Assembly (NCBI GenBank): GCA_031271295.1
Contig: JAISVZ010000106.1
Span: 1-54,985, forward strand
Source: Clostridiales bacterium
Lineage (GTDB): Bacteria; Bacillota; Clostridia; Lachnospirales; WQUN01
Length of the DNA: 54,985 bases
Direction of reading: 5' to 3'
Part shown: positions 8,699 to 17,223 of the stretch, one piece after another
Numbering within the stretch: position 1 is the first letter of the stretch
Layout: every line of letters begins with the position of its first letter
Position numbers and translations under genes: made by a program
Notes under the pieces: generated by a model
The model's input: the letters and a program-made list of their open reading frames with translations, nothing else
The model's database searches: none
What the model was told of the DNA's origin: nothing

Positions 8699-10093
8699 TT
8701 AATTCCAATCCCCCTTCTCCGTTTTTAACATCCGCTTTAACCTTCCGTACTCAATTTTCGCCCCGTGCCGCTTATCCATCGGCAGTTTTTTTACCGTTAA
8801 AACCTCCGTAACCCCCTGAGTTTTCAGTGCTTCAAGAATTTCGTCACTTTGCGCCGCGCCCTTTTCAATTACCGCGGTTCGTTTGCCGCCAAGCGATAAA
8901 ACCGCGCCGCGTATGCCAAAGCGCGAATCCAAAATACATTCGGCGCAAAAAGGGTACAGCGTGCCGTTTTCATCGGTTATGGCGTTACTTACCCTGCCCA
9001 AAAGCCAAAGCCTGCCGCTTTTATCTATATAACCCGCGTCGCCCGTTCTGTGCCATATTTTATTGCCCTCGCGGATTTTATTTTCGCCGTCGCCAATCCC
9101 GTTTAAATATCCCTTTAGCACCGTTTCGCCGCTAACCAAAATTTCGCTGTTTTTTCCTATTTTGCATTCAATTTCAGGCGCTATATTTCCAACCAAAAGC
9201 CCTGCGCCGTCCGCTATTTTTTCGCGGTCAATAAAACTTATATCCGCCCAGCGGATACCCGAAATTGGTTCCGCTTCCGTTGAACCGTACACAATATATA
9301 AATCCGCTTCGTTACGTATTTTATAAAGCAAACTTGGGTAAACCGGTCCGCCTCCGAAATACGCCTTTTTTATACTTCGAAGCCCCCCGTGTTTTAGCAG
9401 GTTTCCCGCCAAAGCGGGCGAACATATCATTCTTGTTACACCCTCTTTTATCATTTGCCGCGCAAGTTTTTTCGGGTTTAATTTCCGCTCCGGCAAAAGT
9501 GTTGTCATGTTCGAAGCTAAATTTGCCAGAGTAAAAACCGGAAGAATTCCCAAATCAATATGGTTTTCGTCAAAATCCATATGCCTTTTTAGCACGTTGT
9601 ACTGGTTAATTAAAAAACCGTGAGTGCGCACCGCAATTTTCGGTATTCCAGTAGTGCCGCTTGTAAAGGTATAAATTGCCGGGTAACTTTCTTCAAGCTC
9701 CGCCGCTTCAAAAAATTCACCAAGTTTTTCAGCTTCCGCCATTTTTATTTTTCGCATCTTGGAAAAAGCGCCGCGCAAAAACTTTGTTCCGCTGTCGCAC
9801 ACTATTATGTCCGGCTTTAAACGGCTTATACTGCTGTTAACAAACTTCGCGCCGCGCGAAAAATCTATAAAAACAGGTATTGCGCCAATTGACCACGCGC
9901 CTATCATAGCCTTGTAAAGCTCTATAGAAAGCGGAACGAAAATAAGCGCTATATTTCCTTTTCTAACTCCCTCGCTGTGCAAATAGCCTCCAAAGCGCGC
10001 GCCCATTTCTATAAGCTCTGTGTATGAAACACGTTTGTTACCTTGTATAAGCGCGGTTTTTTCGCCATTTTTAAGAAGCTTTAATATGTTCAA
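8699..10093 (-). CDS. AMP-forming acyl-CoA synthetase-like ligase
   Basis: ANL-superfamily adenylating enzyme that would activate a carboxylic acid with ATP, releasing PPi. Visible core motifs are YTFTSGTTGIPKIAVRTHG (A3), YGSTEAEP (A5), WHRTGDAGYIDKSGRLWLLGR (A7/A8, written in full only as a position guide near residue 350), and a PMDKRHGAKIEY segment carrying the C-terminal catalytic-lysine region. The D-x-RH-x-x-KI pattern is shared with OleC-like beta-lactone synthetases and their relatives. At 464 residues it is a short family member. It starts at TTG 10093 with GGAGGT seven bases upstream, inside the end of the GNAT gene. It is the last gene of the UbiA/DUF3419 operon, so the substrate is probably a fatty or other lipid-linked acid. 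Confidence 0.88.
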   Translation of the reverse strand: MNILKLLKNGEKTALIQGNKRVSYTELIEMGARFGGYLHSEGVRKGNIALIFVPLSIELYKAMIGAWSIGAIPVFIDFSRGAKFVNSSISRLKPDIIVCDSGTKFLRGAFSKMRKIKMAEAEKLGEFFEAAELEESYPAIYTFTSGTTGIPKIAVRTHGFLINQYNVLKRHMDFDENHIDLGILPVFTLANLASNMTTLLPERKLNPKKLARQMIKEGVTRMICSPALAGNLLKHGGLRSIKKAYFGGGPVYPSLLYKIRNEADLYIVYGSTEAEPISGIRWADISFIDREKIADGAGLLVGNIAPEIECKIGKNSEILVSGETVLKGYLNGIGDGENKIREGNKIWHRTGDAGYIDKSGRLWLLGRVSNAITDENGTLYPFCAECILDSRFGIRGAVLSLGGKRTAVIEKGAAQSDEILEALKTQGVTEVLTVKKLPMDKRHGAKIEYGRLKRMLKTEKGDWN

Positions 10094-10096
10094 AAG

Positions 10097-10846
10097 TTAT
10101 ACCTCCAATTCGTAGAGCGTGTATTCCCTTATTATTTCGCCGCCGTATTTTGATACTATTTTATGGGAACTGTTTCCCTGCGCAATAAGCGCTCCTATTG
10201 CGGTTGTTATTCCCTTATTTTTTGCGGCAGTTAAAACATGGCCAATGAGCATTGTACCTATTCCGTTTTGCCTGTACTTTGGCAAAACCGCAATAGATTT
10301 TAAAATTAGCCTGCCATGCGAAACGAAAGAAAACATAAACCCTGCGGCAACGCCTTCCGCTTCCGCCACGCAAACCAAATTAAAATCCGCAAATGAAAGA
10401 GCGGGCATGTAAAGCTTTTCAAATTCCTCATACGATATTTGCGCGTAGAGAAAATTTTCGTCAAACCCGCACCGGGAAATGTCGTAAATAAGCTTTAAAT
10501 CCCCTTCACAGAAATTTCGGATAGTTATTGCGCTGTCTTTTTCGGGCATTATAACGTTATTTATTTCAAACTTTTCGCTAAAGTACTTCTTTAATGGGCG
10601 AAAACCGCATTTTTCATAAACACTATTGTACCATAAAGGGTTTTGCGGCTCTAACGGAAAAGGCAGTTCGCCGTTTGTAAAGCTTACAAGGCGGTACTTG
10701 TGCCAAGTATCGCCGTCTATGGGAGCAATTATTTTTTTATGCCCCGCGTTTTTAAGGGTATTTACATATTCTCTAAGTTTAATCTCGCCCTCTTCGGCGT
10801 TTTCCATTTCGAAGCATCCTATGTAACCCTGCTGAAAGTATATCAA
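10097..10846 (-). CDS. GNAT-family acetyltransferase
   Basis: N-acetyltransferase with the acetyl-CoA loop YRQNGIGTMLIGHVL near residue 195, after the SIAVLPKYR strand and before the terminal YELEV strand. The first ~110 residues also look like a degenerate GNAT half (HKYRLVSF…YNSVYEKCGFRPLKKYFS), giving a tandem-GNAT shape with only the C-terminal acetyl-CoA loop intact. TTG 10846 is preceded by a perfect AAGGAGG eight bases away. It lies between the membrane kinase-like gene and the ligase gene in the same operon. It may acylate an amino group made by the DUF3419 enzyme; that is inference only. Confidence 0.85.
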   Translation of the reverse strand: MIYFQQGYIGCFEMENAEEGEIKLREYVNTLKNAGHKKIIAPIDGDTWHKYRLVSFTNGELPFPLEPQNPLWYNSVYEKCGFRPLKKYFSEKFEINNVIMPEKDSAITIRNFCEGDLKLIYDISRCGFDENFLYAQISYEEFEKLYMPALSFADFNLVCVAEAEGVAAGFMFSFVSHGRLILKSIAVLPKYRQNGIGTMLIGHVLTAAKNKGITTAIGALIAQGNSSHKIVSKYGGEIIREYTLYELEV

Positions 10847-10890
10847 AATAAATCCTCCTTAACTGCGATGAAAGGCGTTTTCTGCATCCG

Positions 10891-12216
10891 TTACCGCAAA
10901 CGCGGCAAACACGCCGTCAGCGTAAAAAACAAAGTAATCAAACCTACCAAAATTTCGTTTGCCCTAACCGTTTCTGCGCTCATTTTTGTGTAATCAAACC
11001 TTTTACGCAAGGATATTGCAAAAGGCAGGGATACAAGTAAAAAGGCAATATAAAGCACAATAATTTTAAAATCCGCACGCGCTATTAAAAAAGTAGGCAA
11101 AGCGATAAAAACAAACGCCTTTGAAATACCGCATATCGCCGCGATAAACGCTTTGGCGGTAACATAATTTATAAAACGGTGATATGTGCTTACCATTAAA
11201 GAACACGCGAAGGAAAGTGAAAACGAAATATACAGCAGTTCCCTGTATGGCGGCAGAAAAACCGAAATATACAGGCATATTACCCCAACAAGGGTGTTGC
11301 ATTCAATAACCCTGTGCGGTACGGGAAATTGCTTTTCGCGGCTGTTCATAAACGGCAAAATCCCAACAGTTATAAGTGTAAGCGCCGGAGGTATAACCCA
11401 TAAAATACCGCCCTGTATCATTACTATATATGCCACAAGCAGTGCGTAAGCCGCCGCTAAGCGCGTAAATTTCGCAATTTTGCCAATTACAATTATTACA
11501 GCTAAAAAAATGAGCATTACAGAAAAATTGTTAACCAAAAATTCAAGAGGTTTGCCGCAATTATAACGCAAAAAAGAGTACGTTAAAAGCGGCAGCAACA
11601 AATTGTCGCCGCCGTTTTCGGATACCGCCTCCACCATTGCCGCCAAAAAGCCTATTAAAAAGCTAATTACCAAAACTTCCGCCCTGCCGATTTGTGTCAT
11701 AAGTTGAAGCGGAATAAGCGCACAAATAAACGCAACATTGAAAAACACCAAACTGCCCTCGCCGCTTTTACGGCTCTCGTGTTCGCCGGATAAAGAGTGC
11801 CGCCCGTAGCTAACCCCAACAAGCGCGGCGGCGCTGTCCGCGAAGGTAAGTACGGCTATGGAAATTAAATATTCGAATGGCTCTTTAAATAAAATAAAAA
11901 CGGACATGATGGACATTACGAAAAAAATTTCGCCGTAGGATTTACGCCCAATTCCCAAAAGCGGCGAACCCGCGCCCGTTTTCCTTCCGGTTTTAGAGCG
12001 CAAAAAAAGCAAAAAAGCCATAGCTAAAACGCCTAAAATTACAACGGAGATTTTACTTTTAAAAATATAAGGAAACGCAAGCGCCGCGCACCCCATTGTT
12101 ATATGAATAATTTTACGCGAAACCTCGGCGGCTAAGTTTTTTCCGTAAAGTTTGGTTATTGCAATTGCGCAACCCAAAATTAACAGCACACCCGCAATAT
12201 ACACTACATCAAGCAT
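10891..12216 (-). CDS. phytol/dolichol-kinase-like CTP-dependent membrane enzyme with extra C-terminal membrane domain
   Basis: Polytopic membrane protein of about 441 residues. The first ~230 residues resemble the VTE5/SEC59 family, which phosphorylates long-chain prenols with CTP. Visible are a RKIIHITMG helix, LTFADSAAALVGVSYG with the family Asp, ESRKSGEGSLVFF with the Lys-x-x-Glu-Gly-Ser box, and VEAVSENGGDNLLLPL. The remaining ~210 residues hold about six more membrane helices that I cannot assign. ATG 12216 follows AGGTGAT at six bases; TTG 12237 has no good SD. The start comes five bases after the DUF3419 stop, so the two are coupled. A CdsA-like cytidylyltransferase is the main alternative. 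Confidence 0.72.
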   Translation of the reverse strand: MLDVVYIAGVLLILGCAIAITKLYGKNLAAEVSRKIIHITMGCAALAFPYIFKSKISVVILGVLAMAFLLFLRSKTGRKTGAGSPLLGIGRKSYGEIFFVMSIMSVFILFKEPFEYLISIAVLTFADSAAALVGVSYGRHSLSGEHESRKSGEGSLVFFNVAFICALIPLQLMTQIGRAEVLVISFLIGFLAAMVEAVSENGGDNLLLPLLTYSFLRYNCGKPLEFLVNNFSVMLIFLAVIIVIGKIAKFTRLAAAYALLVAYIVMIQGGILWVIPPALTLITVGILPFMNSREKQFPVPHRVIECNTLVGVICLYISVFLPPYRELLYISFSLSFACSLMVSTYHRFINYVTAKAFIAAICGISKAFVFIALPTFLIARADFKIIVLYIAFLLVSLPFAISLRKRFDYTKMSAETVRANEILVGLITLFFTLTACLPRLR

Positions 12217-12220
12217 CGTA

Positions 12221-13381
12221 TCACCTAATTTTATCAAGATAAAATTTGCTGTAGAAAAAAGCCTTATCCGAAAGCAAATATTCTCTGTTTTTTTCTTCCG
12301 ATGTATAAACTGAGTATTTTTCTTTTAAATTATCGCTTATTTTTCGCGGCGCAAGCATGTTCCAGTAGGCGAAACGCGCACCCGGCGCGGCCTTTTCAAG
12401 CAAAACCGAATAGGTTTTTTCCGCACCTTCTTCTGTCATATACTCAAAAATATCGCTTAAATTAAAGGCGTTAATTTTGCCGTTAAAGCCGGCTGCGAAT
12501 TCTTCGGCGGAGGTTTTTATAAATTCAATTTTATCAATGTTCTTTTTAATTTTTTGGTAGTTTTCCTTCCTTAGCGAATACGGGAAAACATCTTGGTAAG
12601 AACCGTTTACAATGAAATGTAAATACGGGTTTTGGCTTGTATCCATTTCGCAAAGCGCGTGTTTTGTACGCAGTAAAATATTATCGGCAACCTTTCCTTC
12701 AACAAATTTGAAAAACTCCTTATCGCGCCCCAAACTCCCCATAACAAACCGCGAAAAAAACAGTTTGAACATAAACCGCCAGCGCCTGTTATCCCATGTT
12801 TTGCTGTAAAACTCTTCGCGTTCGGCGTCTGTTTTAGGCGCAAGAAGCTCCGCGATTTCCTTTTTCGTATGTACAAGCGGCAGCACTATTTTCCGAAACA
12901 ACGCGAAATACCGCTCAAACTTACCCTTTGTCATAAAACCGTCCGCAATTAGGTTTATATTGGCCTTCCAAAAGCTGCGCACCTCGTTAGATAACGGCAA
13001 ACGAAAAAAAATAATCAGCCTTTGTTCCGCGTATTTTTCTTTTGGAATTTTTAAAATTTTCGCAACTCCCTTTTTCGTTTCGTAATGGATGCCCGGTTCG
13101 GATAGGCCGCCAAAAATCAAATGTTCATTATATGTAAGGTATTTATACATAGCCTTTCTAAGCTCGCAGCAGGCAATTTGCGCAAAGCTTAAATCCGCGG
13201 CGTATACCTTTTCGGGGTCATTCGCAAGCAAAGCAAAAGCGTTATCGCCCGCCGACGCTATTGAAAAAACAGTTTCGCCCCGCACATCGCCAAGCGCGCT
13301 AAGAAGTAAATCCGCGTCTTCCCAAACCTGCGCATATCGTATTATATTGAAATTTGCCCTGCTTTCAATTTCACTGCTCAA
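12221..13381 (-). CDS. DUF3419 / BtaA-like SAM 3-amino-3-carboxypropyl transferase
   Basis: Member of the DUF3419 family, which includes BtaA, the enzyme that moves the 3-amino-3-carboxypropyl group of SAM onto diacylglycerol in betaine-lipid synthesis. Signature stretches are RYAQVWEDADLLLSAL near residue 15, VFSIASAGDNAFALLA (SAM site) and VYAADLSFAQIACCELR, then the conserved AFNLSDIFEYM strand-helix near 310 and FAYWNML near 350. The length of 386 residues fits. It starts at TTG 13381 after GGTGA, overlapping the upstream gene by 11 bases. No BtaB-like N-methyltransferase is present in the operon, so the product is probably not ordinary DGTS. Confidence 0.88.
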   Translation of the reverse strand: MSSEIESRANFNIIRYAQVWEDADLLLSALGDVRGETVFSIASAGDNAFALLANDPEKVYAADLSFAQIACCELRKAMYKYLTYNEHLIFGGLSEPGIHYETKKGVAKILKIPKEKYAEQRLIIFFRLPLSNEVRSFWKANINLIADGFMTKGKFERYFALFRKIVLPLVHTKKEIAELLAPKTDAEREEFYSKTWDNRRWRFMFKLFFSRFVMGSLGRDKEFFKFVEGKVADNILLRTKHALCEMDTSQNPYLHFIVNGSYQDVFPYSLRKENYQKIKKNIDKIEFIKTSAEEFAAGFNGKINAFNLSDIFEYMTEEGAEKTYSVLLEKAAPGARFAYWNMLAPRKISDNLKEKYSVYTSEEKNREYLLSDKAFFYSKFYLDKIR

Positions 13382-15830
13382 TTATTTTCACCAAACCTTT
13401 TTCTCCGTCAAGCTCTATTAAATCCCCTGTTTTTACTGCCTTTAACAAATTTCTAACCGAAACAACCGCCGGAATGCCCATTTCCCTAACCACAATTGCC
13501 GCGTGCGACAGCAGCGACCCGTATTCCACCAAAACGCCCGCCGCCACGGGGAATAACATAATCCAGCCCGGGTCCGTACGTTCGGCAACAAGAATTTCGC
13601 CGGGCAGAATAACCGCGCCGGACGGTTCGGTTATTACCCGCGCCCTGCCTCTTACAATTCCGGGGCAACAGCCCAAACCGGTTAAGCCGCCTCCGCTAAC
13701 GATTATTTCGTTTTCGTTTTGCGGGGTATGGCGTTCGCTTAATGAAAAACAATCGTATGTTTCAAACCTATCATACGGCAACCGTTTAAAACCGGCGTAT
13801 TCATTTTTGCGAATATTCGATAGTGCCCGCAGGTTTTGCGTTGTGCCTGTGCCCTCCGCGTAGTTTAGCGCCTCCGCGCATTCCAAATAAAAAATATCCT
13901 CCGCGTTTTCCAAAACGCCGAAACTTGCAAACCTCATGCCAATTTCTTTAAAAATGCTTCGAACCGCTCCGAATACGCGCGTGCGTTCAAAACGCAAATT
14001 TTCTCTGTTTCGTATGGTTTTTCGCGCGTGCTTTAAAATCCATTTAAGGAGCGGTTTTTTTAAACCCGCTTTTTTTAATATTTCGGATTCGCTAAAATTA
14101 TCCTCTAAGGTTTTTACTTCCCCGGCGGATAGTTTCACCGCAAAATTCCCAACCGCGCGGTAAAGCGGAAGCGGGTTATCGTTTAAGGTTTCGCTTTCAA
14201 GCTTTAATTCGTTTATGCACCTGTCACCGAATTTTTCTAAGTATTCGTCTGCTTTAATTTTAATTATAAGCGGCAGTTTTCTGCTTATTTCTAAAATTCC
14301 GTCGTTTTTTAAAGATTCAATTATTTCCGTGTTACCTTGCAAAAGCTCGGCCATTTCCCGCACACGTTTTGCCGGTTCGGCGCTTATAATATCGCCGGTA
14401 TTTCGCAACAGGGCGTTAATTTGGTTTTCGTCTTGAAGTGAGCACCAGTTTTTTGCCGCGTTTTTTAAAAGCCCGTAAAAAATCATCGAGAAAAAATCGT
14501 TTATAACGGGCGCTTCCCAGTTCTTTAACAGCTTACCCTCAAGCTCCCTATAGTAAAAGGCAAGCTCCGAAATGCTTAAATCGCTTAAATCACGGGTTTT
14601 CATGGTGGCGTTAAGTAACTTAAAAAAGCCCGCAACCTTTTTTTCGTTGGTTAAATGATGCCTTAACAGCTTTATTACAGCGGTAAATACCGTAGAATCC
14701 GAAGGGTTTGGCAAAAGTTTTCGAACATGCGGCGGCAATTCTTCTTTTACGCCCATCATTTGCTCCATAAACTTCGCGTTGGTTTTATAACCCGGCAAAA
14801 TTGCCACAAGTTTGTACCACGATAACATGTTGTAAAAAACCTGCCCGTCGCAACGCCCCAACATGTGGGTAAAAATATAGTCGTTTTCGGCAATTTTCGA
14901 TTCCTTAACGCCGAGCATACGGCACATTTCGCGGTAAACATGCTCATAAGCCAAACGGATAAACGAAAACGTAAGCGGCGTTGTTATGCCGTTGTAGCTC
15001 TCCGCTATATTGCTGTTATCCCATATATTTATAAAGCCGGATTTTACGGTAAACTTCCGCATTGCCGTTATTGGGCGCGATTGCAGAAGGTACAGCTTTC
15101 CGTTTTCGTAAGCCCATTCAATATCCTGATACCGCCCGAAAAAGCGGCTTACCTTTTTGCATAACCGCGCTATTTCCAAAACTTGCGCTTCGCTTAAAAC
15201 GCTACCTTGCCCCGAAACGCCGCTCTGCCTCTCATTGCCGCCGCCATTTGGCGAAACGCTGCCGCCCTCCCGCATAACGCCGCTTTCCTGCCGTATTTCG
15301 CCGCCGCGCACAGTATATGTATCCGCGTTTACCTCGCCGTGCGCAAGTTTATCCCCAAGCCCGGCGGTTGCGGAAATGACGCATTGCTTCGTATCGCCGT
15401 TTACCGGGTTTGCGCCAAAGGCGATACCGGCAAAATCCGCGTTTACCATTTGCATAACCAGAACGCCGGGCAAAGCCGCGCCGTCTATGCCGCGCTCATT
15501 TTTGTAGCTTTCCAAACGCTTCGAATCCGCGCTTTGGCGTACCTTTTCGATATAGCGCAGAACGTCTTGCCTTTCAACATTTAAAAAGGATTCAAACTGC
15601 CCGGCAAAGGAATTAACCGCGCCGTCCTCGCAAGCTGCGGAAGAGCGCACGGCAAATTTAACGCCATTTGCAAAAGTATTCAGCGCGTCTTCAATTTCTT
15701 TGGCATCCGCCCCCGCCGTACCTATCGCAAACCACTGCGGAATATTTACCTCAAGCCCCGCCAGTTTCGCAAGCGCACCCGCCTTGCCGCCTATTTGCGT
15801 TAAATCGTATTTTTGGTTTGAGTAAATCAT
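13371..15830 (-). CDS. PEP-synthase / rifampicin-phosphotransferase-like dikinase
   Basis: Cytosolic enzyme of about 819 residues with the architecture of rifampicin phosphotransferase: an N-terminal ATP-grasp half and a C-terminal swivelling phospho-histidine domain, without the PEP/pyruvate barrel of PpsA. Visible parts are IGGKAGALAKL, FAVRSSAACEDGAVNSFAGQ and IEWAYENGKLYLLQSRPI (end of the ATP site), then the His domain with GSLLSHAAIVVREMGIPAVV near residue 775, His being the carrier. Such enzymes phosphorylate a hydroxyl with ATP, giving AMP and Pi. A 35-residue Gly/Ser-rich insertion near residue 185-215 is built from imperfect repeats. ATG 15830 follows GGAGG; the open frame continues upstream without an SD. 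In this operon the acceptor may be a lipid alcohol. Confidence 0.85.
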   Translation of the reverse strand: MIYSNQKYDLTQIGGKAGALAKLAGLEVNIPQWFAIGTAGADAKEIEDALNTFANGVKFAVRSSAACEDGAVNSFAGQFESFLNVERQDVLRYIEKVRQSADSKRLESYKNERGIDGAALPGVLVMQMVNADFAGIAFGANPVNGDTKQCVISATAGLGDKLAHGEVNADTYTVRGGEIRQESGVMREGGSVSPNGGGNERQSGVSGQGSVLSEAQVLEIARLCKKVSRFFGRYQDIEWAYENGKLYLLQSRPITAMRKFTVKSGFINIWDNSNIAESYNGITTPLTFSFIRLAYEHVYREMCRMLGVKESKIAENDYIFTHMLGRCDGQVFYNMLSWYKLVAILPGYKTNAKFMEQMMGVKEELPPHVRKLLPNPSDSTVFTAVIKLLRHHLTNEKKVAGFFKLLNATMKTRDLSDLSISELAFYYRELEGKLLKNWEAPVINDFFSMIFYGLLKNAAKNWCSLQDENQINALLRNTGDIISAEPAKRVREMAELLQGNTEIIESLKNDGILEISRKLPLIIKIKADEYLEKFGDRCINELKLESETLNDNPLPLYRAVGNFAVKLSAGEVKTLEDNFSESEILKKAGLKKPLLKWILKHARKTIRNRENLRFERTRVFGAVRSIFKEIGMRFASFGVLENAEDIFYLECAEALNYAEGTGTTQNLRALSNIRKNEYAGFKRLPYDRFETYDCFSLSERHTPQNENEIIVSGGGLTGLGCCPGIVRGRARVITEPSGAVILPGEILVAERTDPGWIMLFPVAAGVLVEYGSLLSHAAIVVREMGIPAVVSVRNLLKAVKTGDLIELDGEKGLVKIIEQ

Positions 15831-15842
15831 TTTAACCTCCAC

Positions 15843-15858
15843 GCCGCGCGAGCGCGGC
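15843..15858 (-). other. GC-rich hairpin directly upstream of an SD
   Basis: GCCGCGC and GCGCGGC arms separated by two bases form a compact hairpin immediately before the GGAGG of the dikinase gene, in the 66-base gap after the UbiA gene. It may tune translation or stabilise the downstream mRNA. Similar GC hairpins precede the SD at 39133-39176 and 49145-49237. Confidence 0.55.
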
Positions 15859-15896
15859 ACAAATCGAAATGAAACATACCGTTTTCACACATAATA

Positions 15897-16802
15897 TCAC
15901 TTAAAAAAGGGCAAAACGCCCAACATAAAATACATAAGAAGCATCCACACTCCGGGGAATATTTCAAAAACTTTCGCGTTTTCAGGCGAAGGCTCTTTTG
16001 CGAAACGCAGCGCAACATACGCGGCGAAAATATAAAGTAAGGACAGCACAGCTAAAATTTCAAACCCAACACTTACCTGAAAACCCGCCAAAACCGTACT
16101 TACGCCGGAAATTGTCATACATACCATCCAAACCGCCATAGCTCGTTTCGGGCCCCATATTTGGGTATAGGTATCCACGCCGTATTCCTCGTTTTCCTTT
16201 GCCCTAAGCTTGCGCCCAACCTCCACAACCGTACCGTCGCAAAAGCTTGAAATCATATACACCAAAAGCCCGTAACTGAAAGCGCCGCCGCGCGGAACCC
16301 ATTCAATAGATGTTGCGAACAAATCTATAAACGGCATAATAATCATATGGCTTGCCAAGTACGTTGTGTGGTGCGTTTTAAGCCATTTGGGCACAAAAAA
16401 TTCAAAGCTCATAAGAGCGAACCAAAAATAAACCATAACCAATGTTACGGCAAGGCGTAAATCTATCCAAAGGCTTAACGCAATTTGAATAAGAACTAAA
16501 ACCAACCCAGCAAAACGCAGTTCTTTAAGCGTAATTAAGCTGCGCTGCACCGGCCGGTACGGGCGGTATAAGCTGTCCTCTTCAAAGTCCTTATGTTCGT
16601 CGGCTATGCGCATTAGCATAAACCAAATAAGAGTGGTTATTACCGCTGTTATATACTGCGGCAGGCTGATATCGGAAAGGTGCGCATCCGGGTTATCAAG
16701 ATGAATTGAATAGCTGACGGCGCAAAACCCAAACGCCGCCATCATAGGAATGTATTGCAGAAGCGGAAACCGCTCCTTTTGATATATGTACCATTTTTTC
16801 AT
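15897..16802 (-). CDS. UbiA-family prenyltransferase
   Basis: Integral membrane enzyme that would transfer a prenyl chain from its diphosphate to an acceptor. The first Asp-rich motif is LMRIADEHKDFEED near residue 67, followed by RPYRPVQRSLIT. The second polar loop is near residue 185 (DGTVVEVGRKLRAKENE, then GVDTYTQIWG). About eight hydrophobic helices are seen over 301 residues, the normal length. This sub-group, with E-V-x-RK-x-RA in the second loop, differs from UbiA and MenA proper. ATG 16802 has AGGGG nine bases upstream. It is the first gene of the lipid-like operon, with its promoter at 16887-16916. Confidence 0.88.
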   Translation of the reverse strand: MKKWYIYQKERFPLLQYIPMMAAFGFCAVSYSIHLDNPDAHLSDISLPQYITAVITTLIWFMLMRIADEHKDFEEDSLYRPYRPVQRSLITLKELRFAGLVLVLIQIALSLWIDLRLAVTLVMVYFWFALMSFEFFVPKWLKTHHTTYLASHMIIMPFIDLFATSIEWVPRGGAFSYGLLVYMISSFCDGTVVEVGRKLRAKENEEYGVDTYTQIWGPKRAMAVWMVCMTISGVSTVLAGFQVSVGFEILAVLSLLYIFAAYVALRFAKEPSPENAKVFEIFPGVWMLLMYFMLGVLPFFK

Positions 16803-16886
16803 AAGTATTACCCCTTTGCAAAACTATTTGGCTTACGGGTTGGATTAATCAATTTTTTGCGCACGGAAGTATATGTTATTTGAGAT

Positions 16887-16916
16887 ATTATAACATAAAG
16901 TTTTTCCAAATTTCAA
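16887..16916 (-). promoter_or_regulatory. sigma-A-type promoter of the UbiA/DUF3419 operon
   Basis: On the minus strand TTGAAA (16911-16916), an 18-base spacer and a perfect TATAAT (16887-16892) lie about 85 bases upstream of the UbiA start and just downstream of the terminator that closes the trp transcript. The six-gene operon is therefore likely to be transcribed independently of trp. Confidence 0.7.
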
Positions 16917-16945
16917 CGCTTTTCCTCTTCACCGATTTTAAACGG

Positions 16946-16985
16946 AAAAACACCCTGTAAACTTTTCGGTTTACAGGGTGTTTTT
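16946..16985. terminator. intrinsic terminator after the trp operon
   Basis: A perfect 17-bp stem (AAAAACACCCTGTAAAC and its complement) with loop TTTTCG. Its A-tract and T-tract make it work in both directions; it should end the leftward trp transcript after the microprotein gene. Confidence 0.9.
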
Positions 16986-17043
16986 AACCGCGAAATCCAA
17001 ATTGGTAAAGGAGGAAATCTTGTTTAACCCGGATTAAGCGCTA

Positions 17044-17124
17044 TTAACTGTCAGCTTCGCCTGTTACGGCTCCGCCTTTTTTGCCTTTGTTTTGTTTTTG
17101 TTTCTTTCCGTTTCTGTCCGCCAT
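17044..17124 (-). CDS. 26-residue basic microprotein
   Basis: A small frame with an excellent SD (GGAGG, six bases before ATG 17122-17124), 100 bases downstream of trpA on the same strand. The product, MADRNGKKQKQNKGKKGG followed by AVTGEADS, is very rich in Lys, Gln, Asn and Gly, unstructured and cationic, with an acidic end. It lies before the terminator that closes the trp transcript, so it is probably expressed with trp. It is too short for family assignment. Possible roles include RNA or nucleic-acid binding; none is shown. Confidence 0.6.
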   Translation of the reverse strand: MADRNGKKQKQNKGKKGGAVTGEADS

Positions 17125-17223
17125 AATATACCTCCGTTATAAAGTCTTTGGCGTTTTATCCCGCCTAATGATATATTTTCCAAATGCGAAGAGTTTTATA
17201 CTAAGCGGGCAAAAAATTTTAAC

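Noticed and set aside
13354-13863. Plus-strand open frames across the dikinase and trp genes
   Set aside because: Codon-shadow frames of GC-rich genes on the other strand; no SD and no family resemblance.
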